A DNA stretch of 64,000 bases, taken from contig MU006097.1 in assembly GCA_010093705.1 (NCBI GenBank), positions 143,587-207,586 on the forward strand, read 5' to 3'. Origin of the DNA: Patellaria atrata CBS 101060 (taxonomy: Eukaryota > Ascomycota > Dothideomycetes > Patellariales > Patellariaceae). Below the pieces are notes generated by a model. That model was not told the DNA's origin. It was given only the letters and a program-made list of their open reading frames with translations, and made no database searches. The position numbers and the translations under genes are program-made. Shown here piece after piece: positions 37,427 to 48,855 of the stretch; position 1 is the stretch's first letter, and each line of letters begins with the position of its first letter.

Positions 37427-38860
37427 TTATACAATTTGGTCATATTTTGCAGTACCGTCTTGTCCCTCTTTCGCGGATTCTATACGTAAGATATAAGGCA
37501 CGTGAGACGTCAGTATGGCGGCTCGGCGACATTTGATTAGGTATGGCCATATACGGTCCCCGTTATTTGTATCATACATCGCTTCTAGTTGATCGGGGTT
37601 CATAGCAGCCATGATGATTTCGAACTTCTTTTGAAAGATTGTATGGAGGGTAGCTGGCAATCGGGAGCCGTATCGAAGATGTGATTCCCTCGATCACTGT
37701 CGAGAATACTTGGGTGCTGTACGCTTGCTGTATACGCAACGGAGTACCGTCAGTTTCGGCCTATTGCTCGATTTTTAGGGCAAATATGGGTAAGTACTCT
37801 GTACAATCACTTCGGAAGTTTGTACATTGCGGTCCACGTACGTTGCACGTCATTTCTCTGATACTCAGAGATTTGCTGAACTGGCCGTTCTTTAGAATCC
37901 AGTGAGTTCTCATAGGCTATTTCTTTCATATGATTTGGGTGTTAGCTGTGACAGAAGGTTAGGATTGAAATTGACCTCCTGATCATCCGTTTCATCGTAA
38001 TCCACGTCTAACTCCTCATCAAATGTCTTGTTGAGATTTTCGTAGCCTGTGTCCTCCCGTCTATCTTTCAGTTCTGATTCCATATTAAAGACGACGAATG
38101 TATATTCTGTGCGGAAACTTGGTGCGGAGATTTAGTACAGTGGATCGTATTGAGGAGTAACGTCAACATGCAGTTCTTAGTGGGCATGTATCGGCATGTT
38201 CGAGTTGTATTATCCTGCTCAACGGCCTTTTCCATGTGGTCCTATGGAGAAGTTTCCCGGAGGGATCCCACAAATCAGAACGATTTGATTCTCGGCACAA
38301 GAACAGTTTCATCGGTGAGGTCGTACTATCTGATTTATTGGAGAGTAGCGGTGCAATCAACCGCATGTAGCGACTAAGTGAGGGTGGTAAAGCGTAGCAG
38401 AGGAGATGGTCCTTCATCTGTTTTGAGTAGATTCGGTCTAGTTTTCGCTTCATATTGCGCAATTCTAGATAGACGTTGTTCGGGAGATAATCGGAGGAAG
38501 AATCGGGTGTCTTGGAAGGAGACAAGGGGAGGGAGGGAGTTGGTTTTGGGATAAAAGTCTGAATGATACCCTCACCGTCAATTCTAGTAGTACGGTAGAA
38601 TACTATGGTGTTGATTAGGGGTTATTCGAGGAGTAAGAGGTACGGACGCCGGGGACTAGATAGAAGCAAAAGAGTTAGAGCGTAATCGATCAACGTCGTC
38701 CGGAGTGGAAAGCAAAACCTGTTGTAGAGCTGGTCGGACAACAAGGGGGAAGCGGAAGGTATGAGGGAGTTGGGGGGAAGAGGTGGGGTGCATGGCATGA
38801 AATATACCATCTCAGGAGAGCGCACAAGGGAAAAATAGAACATCTGGAAACGCAATGGCA
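37427..38860 (-). other. Coding-like islands, candidate uncharacterised multi-exon gene or gene relic
   Basis: Four minus-strand stretches look protein-like. One near 38800-38680 begins MPCTPPLPPNSLIPSASPLL. One at about 38560-38163 follows an acceptor-like cattcag and contains NVYLELRNMKRKLDRIYSKQ. One at about 38085-37912 starts at an ATG and is highly acidic (DEELDVDYDETDDQE). One at about 37690-37427 contains KKFEIIMAAMNPDQLEAMYD and RIWPYLIKCRRA. They are on one strand, in order, and spaced as exons, but I could not join them with convincing splice sites. I recognise no domain. The acidic and helical composition suggests a nuclear protein. It may be decayed. Confidence 0.3.
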
Positions 38861-40113
38861 GGTAAGGCTATCCACTTGAAACAAGTAGCAAAAGAAGAAA
38901 TATGGCTCATAAAGGTAGAACCCAAGGTTTATTATATGAGCAATTAAACGGCATACGTTACTGTACTTTATTTAGGTAAAGATTTATATGTATACTGTTA
39001 AATTTTTCATTCTGCTCGTGGTACCCTTCATACACATACGAATAATAGAGCGAGTATGGGTAATGCATTCTAGTGACTGGTGTAGTAAGAGACAAGCTTC
39101 GCGCCTCAATTTGCGAATCGCACGGAGTCCTAATAGACGAGATCAAACAATCAATTCTTGAGTTATATGCAATGAGATTTCTGATGAAAAAGGATAAAGC
39201 GATGGGGATGAGCTGGGAAAAGTCATGATAAGTAGTGAAGGAATGACAATATGAGAAAACTAATAACTCAATCGGGGAATTGGAGTTGCAAATTTCTTTT
39301 CTTGAGAACATATTTTAGAGAAATTTCACTGGGAGAAGAAACAAAACTGTGGGTTGACTGAACTTTCAATGTACATCGTGAGGGAGCATGTGCCGGAATG
39401 TTCCATTCTCTTTAGTGTCGAGCATAAGTCTCACGAAATTTAATCAATCCAAGCTACCCTGAAATACATCATATCACAGCAAGCACCCCACATATGAACA
39501 ACCTCTTCACATTTCTTTCACTAAGCTACTCTACCCTAATTTATTCCCCCTCATGCTTTCGGCACACTAGCCAGTGCGCTGATCCCCCAATTACTCAAAC
39601 CGTATAATTGCATCACTTGGGAAGCAAGAGAAAGAAGACTAAGCAAACCGATCCGGTCCCATTACGAATATGGGCTTCAAAAAAGCATGCGGCCATGATA
39701 CACGAAAGAAAACCTGGTCAACATGTTCTTGCCACCGTGAACAGGAGACCAGTGTCAGAGAAACTAAAAGGTGTAGGGAAAACATCAAAGTATCGACCGG
39801 TCGCAAAACAGTGGTGTATAAAGGATCCATGGCACTACCGAGCATGGACCCTCCCCTCTCCCCGGTGAACTTTTATTCGATAAGACAACGTTGCAATATT
39901 GGAGAGGTGCTGAAGTGTGTAATACGCAGACGACAAAGAGGACATAACAAGCAACACAGACGACCGCGCGCTTTGGGTGTTCCCAACACAAGAACGCCGT
40001 AAATGACATTGATACCATGTAATGTGCCGCCTGAAAACGTAAATTTCGTGCAAAGGAGGAGAATGGGTGGCATTTTATCGAAATTCAGTTTTTCCTCCTG
40101 CTGGTTGTTTTCG
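38861..40113. other. Intergenic, downstream of G-alpha
   Basis: About 1.25 kb, AT-rich at 38.9-39.4 kb. Open frames around 39.6-40.0 kb on both strands lack family features. Contains the G-alpha 3' untranslated region. Confidence 0.45.
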
Positions 40114-41342
40114 TTATATCAGACCGCACATACGCAGGTTCTCTTGAATAATGATGTCTGCATGTACCATTAGTTCCACACTTTAGCCTGAATATGACCA
40201 GCCAATACTTACCATTTACCGCTGCCATGACGAAGCGAATTTGCATGGTGTCTGTAGCGCATGTGAAATGCGTGTAAATTTGCTTGGTCTCATGTTGATT
40301 TAATGATACAAAGCGGTTGAGGATATAGTCGCAGGCGTTGTTGTAGTCAGCACCACCCTCATAGTCGGGGAAGTAACTTTTCATTGGGCTGATTGGCAGC
40401 TTCTCCTTGAATCGATCGATCTTGTTGAGAAACAAGATAATGGACGTCTTTACGAACCATCTCGAATTGCAGATGGAATCAAACAAAGTCAAAGCTTCTT
40501 GCATACGGTTGACAGTCTCATCTTCGAAAAGAAGCTGATCATATTCAGAGATGGCAACGAGAAAAAGAATTGTCGTCACGTTCTCGAAGCAATGGATCCA
40601 CTTCTTTCGTTCGGACCTTTGCCCACCGACATCGAACATGCGGTATGTGAGGTCCCCAATAATGAAAGTGGTTTCGGTGATACCGGTGGTCTTGACACGC
40701 GACCTAAGCACATCTTGATCGTTGGGAATGTAGTCTGGAGAGGCGATACGTTCAATTGAGTCGAAGTAGCTATAATTTGTAAGTAGAAGTAACGAGGAAT
40801 AAACTAGTGCATCCCTATCAAAGATACTCACTATTTGGCCGAGTCATTGAGCTGGTATTCCCTAGAGCGGTGGAAACATTGTTGTACGCCAGCATCCTTC
40901 CACAGGGTAGCGATAGCGTTACCCACCTCTGGGGGAAGACTGTCTCCTTCGATCTGAGCCGGTTGCATGAAAATGGTCTGCACATGATATTCCGCTTGAT
41001 GATCATCTAGAGGTAGTTCCAACGACTCCATAGCTTCCAAAATCACTCGCATGGATTGGACCGTGTTACTGAAGATGATTTCTTTGAACGACTCCCTCTC
41101 ATCTCGCGAATAGCCTCCCTCGTGGATGAGCTTCATCTGCTTCAAGATAGTAGACTTGCCAGATTCACCAGCGCCTGCAAAATCCATCAGACTAATAAAC
41201 ATACAAGTCGTAGGATGAACTTACCAAGAAGGAGCATCTTGATCTCATTCCTCTGCATCATCTTGTCTCTTTTGAGTTGGTTCTCGATCTCCTCATTTCT
41301 CTGCTTCCCCTCCTTCTCCTCAGTGCTCATGCCACAACCCAT
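40114..41342 (-). CDS. gna-1: Heterotrimeric G-protein alpha subunit, group I (GNA-1/FadA/BCG1 type)
   Basis: Minus-strand exons 41342-41225, 41174-40832, 40769-40213 and 40157-40114 give 353 residues, the exact usual length. The N-terminus [10 protein letters not shown] carries the Gly2 myristoylation and Cys3 palmitoylation sites. Nucleotide-binding motifs are complete: [18 protein letters not shown] with the switch I Arg, [18 protein letters not shown] and TCATD. The C-terminus, encoded by a 44-nt last exon, is ENLRMCGLI, with the Cys that marks group I (Gi-like, pertussis-toxin type) fungal alpha subunits. It couples receptors to cAMP and MAPK signalling in growth, mating and virulence. 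Intron 1 splits the P-loop after the first Gly codon base, as in relatives. No lesion seen. Confidence 0.97.
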
Positions 41343-43644
41343 CTTGAATGCGCAAGGATATTAAAGTCTGGACGAAAGGGCAACGGGATGTTAAGAAGAG
41401 AGGTTAAAGAAGGGTTTGCAAATTGTGAAGATCTGGTACTGCCCTTCACGTCAGCACAAATCGCAAATAGGCCTGTGGTGTACACGTGAGTTGCAACGAG
41501 CAGGAATGCAGTGCAGGCAGTAGAGTGGGCGTCGATAGCCAATTATTGACAGAAGAGTTAGACCAGGTCCTTGGATGGACGTCGTCGCGAGGTGAGAGCG
41601 AGTGTTGCAGGGCAAGTTTGGAGTAAGGTGCGGCGGAGTGAGGAGGCTCACCTTGAGCGCAATATCTCAGTGTCGCACAAATGTTGTCTCTCAGCGGTCC
41701 AACACGACGTAAACTGAAAGGGTTAGGAAGAGCAGTGAATAGAAGTGGAGGCAGCAGATGTGCAATTGTTAATCGAGCCGGAGAATTGGGTTGTTGAGGC
41801 AAGTATCCGACGATAGAAAGGCTCGAGGGTGGAGAGGCGGTAGCTGAGCTACTAGGGGTGAAGCGACGAGTTAGAAGCCGGCGACTTCTAATATGGGTAG
41901 CTGCAGACTTTCGAAGGCGATGAGCGGGTATTCGTACTGTAGGTGATGTCTGATGCAGTGCAACATCAGACAGATGAGGCTTGAAAAGATGGAGGAAGAA
42001 GCCAAAGAAGAGGACTTGGGTTCGAAAAGATCGAAAGCAGCCCTGGAAAGGGGAGAGATGGAAGATGGTTGGCGGTGCAGAAGTGCAAAGGATGCAAAAG
42101 TCAAAACAGGTGCACAAGAGCCAAGGGGCACTTCTCTTTGGCTGCTGGTCGAACTGGTTAAGCGGAGGGGTGGCGTTTGAGTAGTTCCCTGAACTTCCCT
42201 CCTCAGTTTTTCGGTGGGGAGCACGGGGAGTTTGCGTTGATCAGAGGGGGGCCAAGGGGCATTTCTGACCCAACTGACGGTGACTGACCAGTAAACTTTA
42301 CTGAACTGCCCGGCATCGAAGCCAATCTCGGCTAGCATTTTAGTCCGGTATTTTGAAACCAAAACATCTGCATCTGCACCAGCCGGGAATGTGTGTACTG
42401 TATGAAAAGTTCCAGCACCAAATTCTACATCACCATCTCACCTTCTCACCAGATACAAGTACCTTTTCGGGTTTTATACTGAATGTGAGGCCTTTTGGAA
42501 ATAGTTCTGGGTTTACAATTAAACTCTTGTCATCATGGCATAAATTAACCGCTCGAGAGCAAAATAAGGGGATCCCGATTCCCGATTGCTACGAAAGGGA
42601 GATAGATATACGGCATCATCATTCTCTCGAGTACCACAAACCGCAGTTATTCGGATCCCACATTTCGTCCTCTGTTCATCCTTTCCCGTAACACCTTTTT
42701 CATGATATGCTGTGTGCATACCAACGTCTCACATGCTTGTTCTTCGAAGTTGCAATTTTGTAGATCCAAGGTCTCCCCTTCACCCTTCAAGATTGGCCAT
42801 CAGGACGCCTTTTTGCTCTCGTTCAACTGACTCGCATTATCTTCTAGAACACAACTAGAATAAGGGGAACTTCCGTCGTATCCACATTCAACCTGGTTCT
42901 GGATTTCAGGTCCCTACGCTGGCTACGCAATGGTGAATCGATATCCTGTCACGCCAGGTCTCCGTTTTATGCGGTTGATGATTGTGTTTCATCAGCATGC
43001 ATTTCAACCCTTCATTTTATCCCTCTGAATTATTGAATAGTCTCTCAATAATGAAAGCTTTGTTACTATTTCGTCCGGTGAGTATAACATCATCTTTCTA
43101 CAAACAAATGTACAGTACGGAAGTACGAGAAGCATAATTTCAATTATAATCGTCAGCAATTGCTGTTTCATCACAACCTGTGACTGACACGACATCTCAA
43201 GCATGGCTCTCTCAATTGGTGAAAAGTTCTGTAAGCCACAGACTCTCCCGCTGTTTTAAAGGCCATATAATGCTCAGTGCGATACTACCCGGTAGATCAT
43301 TCTGCCGCATGTGGTTAACCCTCAACGCTACAGAATCTGGCGCCTTTGCCTTAAACTATTCAAAGTCGCCGATTGACTTGTTGCCAAATAGGGAAATATG
43401 CTCTGCTTGACTCAAGAACAATAGCCAGAAGTTGTTATATTAAAATTTGTTATAGGTGTTCTATGAACGTCAGATCCTTAAGAATTAAAAGGAGAGCCAT
43501 TTCTCGCGAAGCCCCTTACGTCCCAGGACAAAATCCCCGCATATGCACCAGTTTCTATATTAAAAATAATACAGGAAATTCTACCTTGACATCGCACAAT
43601 CCATTAGCTATTTGTCCCTACAATACTTTTAATAATAGCACAAT
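41343..43644. other. Intergenic upstream of G-alpha
   Basis: About 2.3 kb. The first kilobase is a likely long leader/promoter of the G-alpha gene, C/T-rich on its coding strand. Long open frames at 41.45-42.36 kb on the minus strand are low-complexity and not protein-like. AT-rich from 42.9 to 43.6 kb. No feature recognised. Confidence 0.5.
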
Positions 43645-45086
43645 CTAGAGAGGCATCTCAACAGCAGTCAACACCTCTTCGATCACATCAGCTGCCGTGG
43701 TACCATCTAAGAGCCGCTCAACCGCTTCAAGGGAACTTCCCCATTGCATACTTCTCTCGTCTTTTGGTTCGGTTAGAACAATACGGTGAGGATAGACCTT
43801 GCGAGCCGCAAGAGCCACCAGAGAGGGCGGGACATAGCTCAAAGAATGCAGAGATGCCAGAGCCCTTTCCACTTGTCAGAAAAAATATATCTGATGAGTT
43901 TGAGTCAACTCACTTGACAAGAATATTGAAGTGTCGGGTTGCAGTCGCTGAGATACCTCCTGCAACTGCCCGATGCATCCGGAGGAATACCGTAATGTTA
44001 TGGAGGTAGGCGCGAACCTCGGGACTCACCTTGACCTTGGAGGTAAGCTCGACGATTTCGTCGATATTCTAGTTTCTCAAGATTATTATTACTCTTCACT
44101 TTTGTGCATCGATGGCCATCATACCTCCTTAGGCAAAAGTGGCTTCCGGGGTTTCAAATTTTCCAAGGTCAAAGTTAACGAAGAAGTGGGCCTGATTACA
44201 GATGATATCGAACCCCCATCATCCGTAGTTGATGCCCGTTCCTCAAGATTAGGAAGCCCATCTTGCGTGGCATGAAAATGCGAGATTGCAAACTGATCAT
44301 TCTTCAAGTAGGTCAGCACTGGGCGATGCCCCAAAGTTGATCAACTCAACGTACTAGATGGGATGTTAGAGATACAGTTATCTCTGAAGAAAGCAGTGCT
44401 ACAAAGACAAATTTTTTAGGAGCTGCATGTACTGCCGTACGAGTAAAGACTCGTTTACCGCGGATAAGCTATCATGATGTTAAAAGTATACTCAACGAAC
44501 CTATTTTAAGATTTAGCTCACCTCAAGAGCTTGGATTTGGACCGCATGCTGTGCTAGATTAAGATTCTTTGCAATCACTATATCAGCGATTTGACGGCTA
44601 TCAAACGAGTTGAAGCCAGGAGAACTGATTCGTTTACGAGGCGATGCAAATTGTGATCCTGAGTAGGATTGCGAACGCTAACTCTGATATCAGATCTTGC
44701 TCCCATATAGAAGAATAGAGCGTATCATTATCATTCTTGCTAGTTTTCAATTGCAAAATAGACGGATATATTGTGTGATATCACTTATAACAAACGTAGT
44801 ACCTCACCTCATAATCATCAGCCTTCCACATGGATCCCCCATCCTCTGCCTCAAAGTCCACCAATACTCCATTTCCGAATTCGTCCAAGGAGGTCGTTTC
44901 GGAGCAGTCTAACACAGTGCAAGACAACCCAAATACATCCGCAGCGACCAGTCTGAGCTCCAGCTCAAGAGCATCAATATTCAAACTTTCAGCGCTAATG
45001 ATACAGTGCTGGTCTGAGACGAGACAGAGCAAAAACGCGAGTTCGAGATCACTTAGATTCTGAATCTTGGTAGTTACATGGTCCAT
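43645..45086 (-). CDS. Magnesium-chelatase-like (AAA-lid) fungal protein
   Basis: Minus-strand exons 45086-44808, 44677-44522, 44468-44355, 44301-44125, 44068-43914 and 43864-43645 give 366 residues. All introns are short; the first four junctions are phase 0, the last phase 2. The protein begins MDHVTTKIQNLSDLELAFLL, continues with DSRQIADIVIAKNLNLAQHA, RTAVHAAPKKFVFVALL and NDQFAISHFHATQDGLPNLE, and ends with PPSLVALAARKVYPHRIVLT. These are the conserved blocks of a fungal family usually named magnesium chelatase because its C-terminal part resembles the AAA lid of ChlI/Moco-ATPases. No Walker A motif is seen, so ATPase activity is doubtful. Function in fungi is unknown. The last acceptor (gaaag, before 43864) is the least certain junction. 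Confidence 0.72.
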
Positions 45087-46702
45087 TTCATTTGGGGTTT
45101 ACCTTTTAAGTTGAGAGGTGACCATCGGTTTGAATGGAGAGGGAACGTGGTGGCCTGGAGCTAACCCCAATTAAGAAAGTCTTCTGTGTCAATATTCGTC
45201 GAACGAAAATCGAATTGAAATTCATATCCCCACACGTGTACTCCGTAATGCGTCCTGTATTAAGAAGAGAACTTTCCATTGTTCGAACTCTGAGGTCGCA
45301 GGGAGCTTTTGTAAACGTCCAATGAAGTTTTTACGTTTCGGTGCTAGCCGGAGATGGTTGAGATGAATGTCGGTCTCCTCAAATATTTCTCGAGCAGACA
45401 ATCGTTCTCTTCCTAGACCGAACTCCGCTTCGAATGAATGAGCGAGACTCAAAAGCCATCTTGATCGCATACAGGCCTTTCTGTTGATACCATCATAGCA
45501 TACGTATATATTTCTTCCAGCGGCCCATGTTGAACTTAATAATCATCCTCCCCCTACAGCAGAGGCGCTATGCTTAACAGCCTCTAGCACAGTGCCTTCT
45601 ATGCAGCTGCTATCACCGTATCCTCACCGTCTCCCTTTCACTAAATGGCCGAATCGTCATTCACTATGCTAGGTTGAAAATTTCTAACTTTCAATATAGA
45701 CGCACGATTTCATCCCGTGCTCTAGCCCATAAACAGTGCGACATTTTGCGACTACAACTGACGTCGATATCATAGTCGACCTCCTCTTAGGGACTCAGAT
45801 CCTCCCGTTTCCTGCAACGTCATTGCGCATTCAACATGTGAGCAATATTGTTAACGGACCCTACACCGCTTGACTTTTATCATTGCTAGATTACGTCTAT
45901 CAGGTACCTTGACCGTTGCGCACTCGATCGAACTCCAATTCGACAGAGCTGAGGAAATCTTTGGATCGTCATTCCCCTGTCGTGGTTCCCTGGGCTAACT
46001 GTCAACGTGCGTGGAAAAAAAAAATTCCGACTTTGCTGTACAGCATCCGTACAGTGGCGCGCTTTCGATATTGGTTTCAATATCCAACAACTTGACTGCA
46101 GCACTCGCATTAGCACCTAATACCGCAACAATTACACCTATGAGCAACATCAATCATCGAATAAGTTGACCGTTGACTAAGGACCTATCTTTCAGTAAAG
46201 TATCTGTCGGCCAGCCCTATATTGCCCACCCGGACCTCAACTTGCGCCTCTTTCATCCTACATACTCCTCCATGCCCCACTATCCTACTGCTAACTGAAA
46301 TACTTTTTATGGCTGACAGTCAACAGACGTAGGCCCACCGACGTAGATGTGCATGCAATGCTTCTATCCCTGCTTCAGGTGTCTAATCCAACCCCTTCAC
46401 GGACTTCGACATCCACACTGTCATGTATTCAAGTCACTCTCAAAGCATCGTGACGGACGCCCAGCCGTCAATAGCACGATATGTTGACGAGCATCACGAT
46501 AAGGGCTGTCGTTGAGAGCAAAACAACGGTCCCATCATTGTCCGTAGACATCGCTATCATGTTCGGATTCATATATAAATGTCTCCCGCGTATTCGAGAA
46601 TCATGAATATATCATTTTACAAAGACATCAAGTCAATAACCTTTCACGCAAATTTCTGCATACTCCCTTGACATTACACGCAACCGCATTATACAATTAA
46701 CC
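45087..46702. other. Intergenic between divergent chelatase-like and HAD genes
   Basis: About 1.6 kb shared upstream region. It includes gtactccgta at 45238-45247 and an unrecognised 82-codon minus-strand frame starting with ATG at 45470 (SLAHSFEAEFGLGRERL), which may be a relic or chance. No other feature. Confidence 0.45.
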
Positions 46703-47891
46703 ATGTCCCCTTCAGCAATTACGGCGCCGGTCGTTGAAGCGAAGACTCTCGACTCATTGAAGGTTCCACGACCTCGTATGCAAGTCGATTCGTCAAATAT
46801 TGGTACAGCACGAAAGATCATCTGCTTCTCAGGTACACGATTATCTTTCGTCGATCAACCCCGATGATCCCCTAGGTAGCACAGAGCCTCTACACATCAT
46901 CCACTGTGCAGTTGAATACAATTGTTCCAAGACTGTGAACACCATACTCACCCGCTCACATTGATACTCACCGATTCGCTACCGTCTCTAAAACGTACAT
47001 AAACTAATATTGTTTATAGATTTCGACGGCACCATCTTTATGCAAGATACAGGTCATATTCTGTTCGATAACTTCGGTTGCGGCAATGATCGTCGTGAGA
47101 TTCTAGACGAGCAGATAAAGACAGGGGAGCGCTCTTTTCGAGATGTTTCTGAAGACATGTGGGGTTCTCTCGATGTCCCGTTTGAGGATGGATTTGAAGT
47201 GATGAAGAAAGCCCTTGAGATTGATCCAGACTTCCAAGCTTTCCACAAGTTTTGTCTCAGCAACAAGATCCCATTCAACGTCATCTCCGCTGGACTGAAG
47301 CCTGTTTTGAGAAGAGTTCTCGACCACTTCCTTGGAGAGGAGGCATCCGCCAACATAGATATTGTGGCTAATGATGCCGACATTTCAACAGATGGACATG
47401 AGTGGAAGCCAGTATGGCTGCACGATACTGAACTTGGTCATGACAAGGCGCTTTCTATCACCCAATACCGAGAGACGGCGAAGTTAGAAAGTGACGACGG
47501 AACTATTCCAATGATAGTATTCATTGGCGACGGAGTTTCCGATCTCCCTGCTGCCCGTGAAGCTGATGTACTCTTCGCAAGACGCGGTCTACGACTTGAA
47601 GAGTATTGCAAAGAGCACAAGCTACCGTACATTCCCTTCGACACATTCGCGGATATCCAAAAAGAAGTTATCAAGATCGCTAGAATCGATGACCAGAAGA
47701 CGAAAGGCAAAGGCCTACCTTCGAATTTCAATCCTCGAGCCAATCTATGGAGACGTGCATCCAGCAAGAAAGCTGTACCTATCTTCGCTGCTATGTCTCC
47801 AAGAGACGAGAAGATGTTTGTATGGCCAGAAATCTTCACGCAGATGAATGAGAAGCCCGAGGCACCGGCTTTGGCGGCTCCTGCTGCGTAG
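46703..47891 (+). CDS. HAD-superfamily phosphatase, Cto1/phosphoserine-phosphatase-like
   Basis: Exons 46703-46832 and 47020-47891 give 333 residues. The splice builds the HAD motif I DFDGT (residues 44-48), giving the nucleophile Asp44 and the acid/base Asp46. Motif II is in NVISAG, and motif IV is GDGVSDLPAA. The helical cap lies between them. This matches HAD-IB enzymes related to phosphoserine phosphatase and MtnX; fungal members are often labelled diketo-methylthiopentyl phosphatase or Cto1-like. The substrate is not certain. The C-terminal 70 residues are basic then Ala/Pro-rich and poorly conserved. The 187-nt intron is longer than most here. Divergent from the chelatase-like gene. Confidence 0.85.
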
Positions 47892-48855
47892 TTGCTTTGC
47901 GGTATTAACCAGTTATGGTGCCAGGGCTTGGGCCTTGGGACGAGTTTCGTTCTTCAGATTTGCTTGTGTGCCTTGGTGAGCGATAAAGAGCATCGGTAAG
48001 GACGGAGTTACAACCTGCATATGGTGGAGTACCTTTTTAGAGGTGTACTTTGGTTTACTTTAATACATCTAGAACAGAAGGTGGTATTGGTGCGGGGTCC
48101 GTCTGGCAAAGGTTCAATGGCGTCATCTTTCTGCGATTTCCTGGTGTCCGTGTCGGCAATGTCATTCTCCGCTTGTCAGATTGTTTGATAGAGATTAGAC
48201 ATAGAGTCACGCATAGAAGAGAAATGTATAACATGTAAAATGTACCAGCCGGATGGCTCGGAATACCAAGCTTTTCGCTGCCAAATATATATACAAACTT
48301 TGTCCTCGATAGCTGCAAGTTCAAGGCAAGGTCAAGCCCCGATGGGATACGCAACCCCACCCCCTTTCACCACCAGCAACCAGCACAGATCAGAAGCTTG
48401 TCTTCCTGAGACCTAATGCGTGAAACCTGCAAAATCAGCCCTCCCTACCTTATGCTCCTATTATTCTTATCGCTCCTCTTGATACCTTTTACAATTGGAG
48501 CTTCAATCCTGTTTTGAGTACTTCAGCTTCTTCTTTCAGCCCCAGAGACCAGAACAGTTTCGTGCTTGATTTGGACTTATCTCAAAGTCCCTAATCCGCC
48601 TTGCGTTATTTAATCAATCTCACGAAACCTACCTTGCACCTCTGAGGTTCAGGCCAACCGAGTTCCATATAGAGCCGTCGAACGAAGCTTTCCATCTCTT
48701 TTATATTTCTTGTCAAGCTGTCACGACTTTCAAGCAGAGAACCTCCGCCGCGACCCCGCCAACCTGGGCTGCATGACAAGTTTGACAACCCTCCAACTTG
48801 GCAGCGCCATCCCTTTCGCCAGACTGCCTTGCACCGCCAGAGCTACGATCGTCAC
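47892..48855. other. Intergenic, HAD gene to PSD2
   Basis: About 960 bp, with a C/T-rich leader before PSD2 from about 48360. No other feature seen. Confidence 0.5.

Noticed and set aside
41446-42362. Long minus-strand frames upstream of G-alpha
   Set aside because: Low-complexity Pro/Ser/Leu reading of a pyrimidine-rich leader, with overlapping frames of equal quality on both strands.
45222-45470. 82-codon minus-strand frame upstream of the chelatase-like gene
   Set aside because: Starts with ATG and has fair composition, but has no family match and no neighbouring exons; kept only as a note in the intergenic entry.
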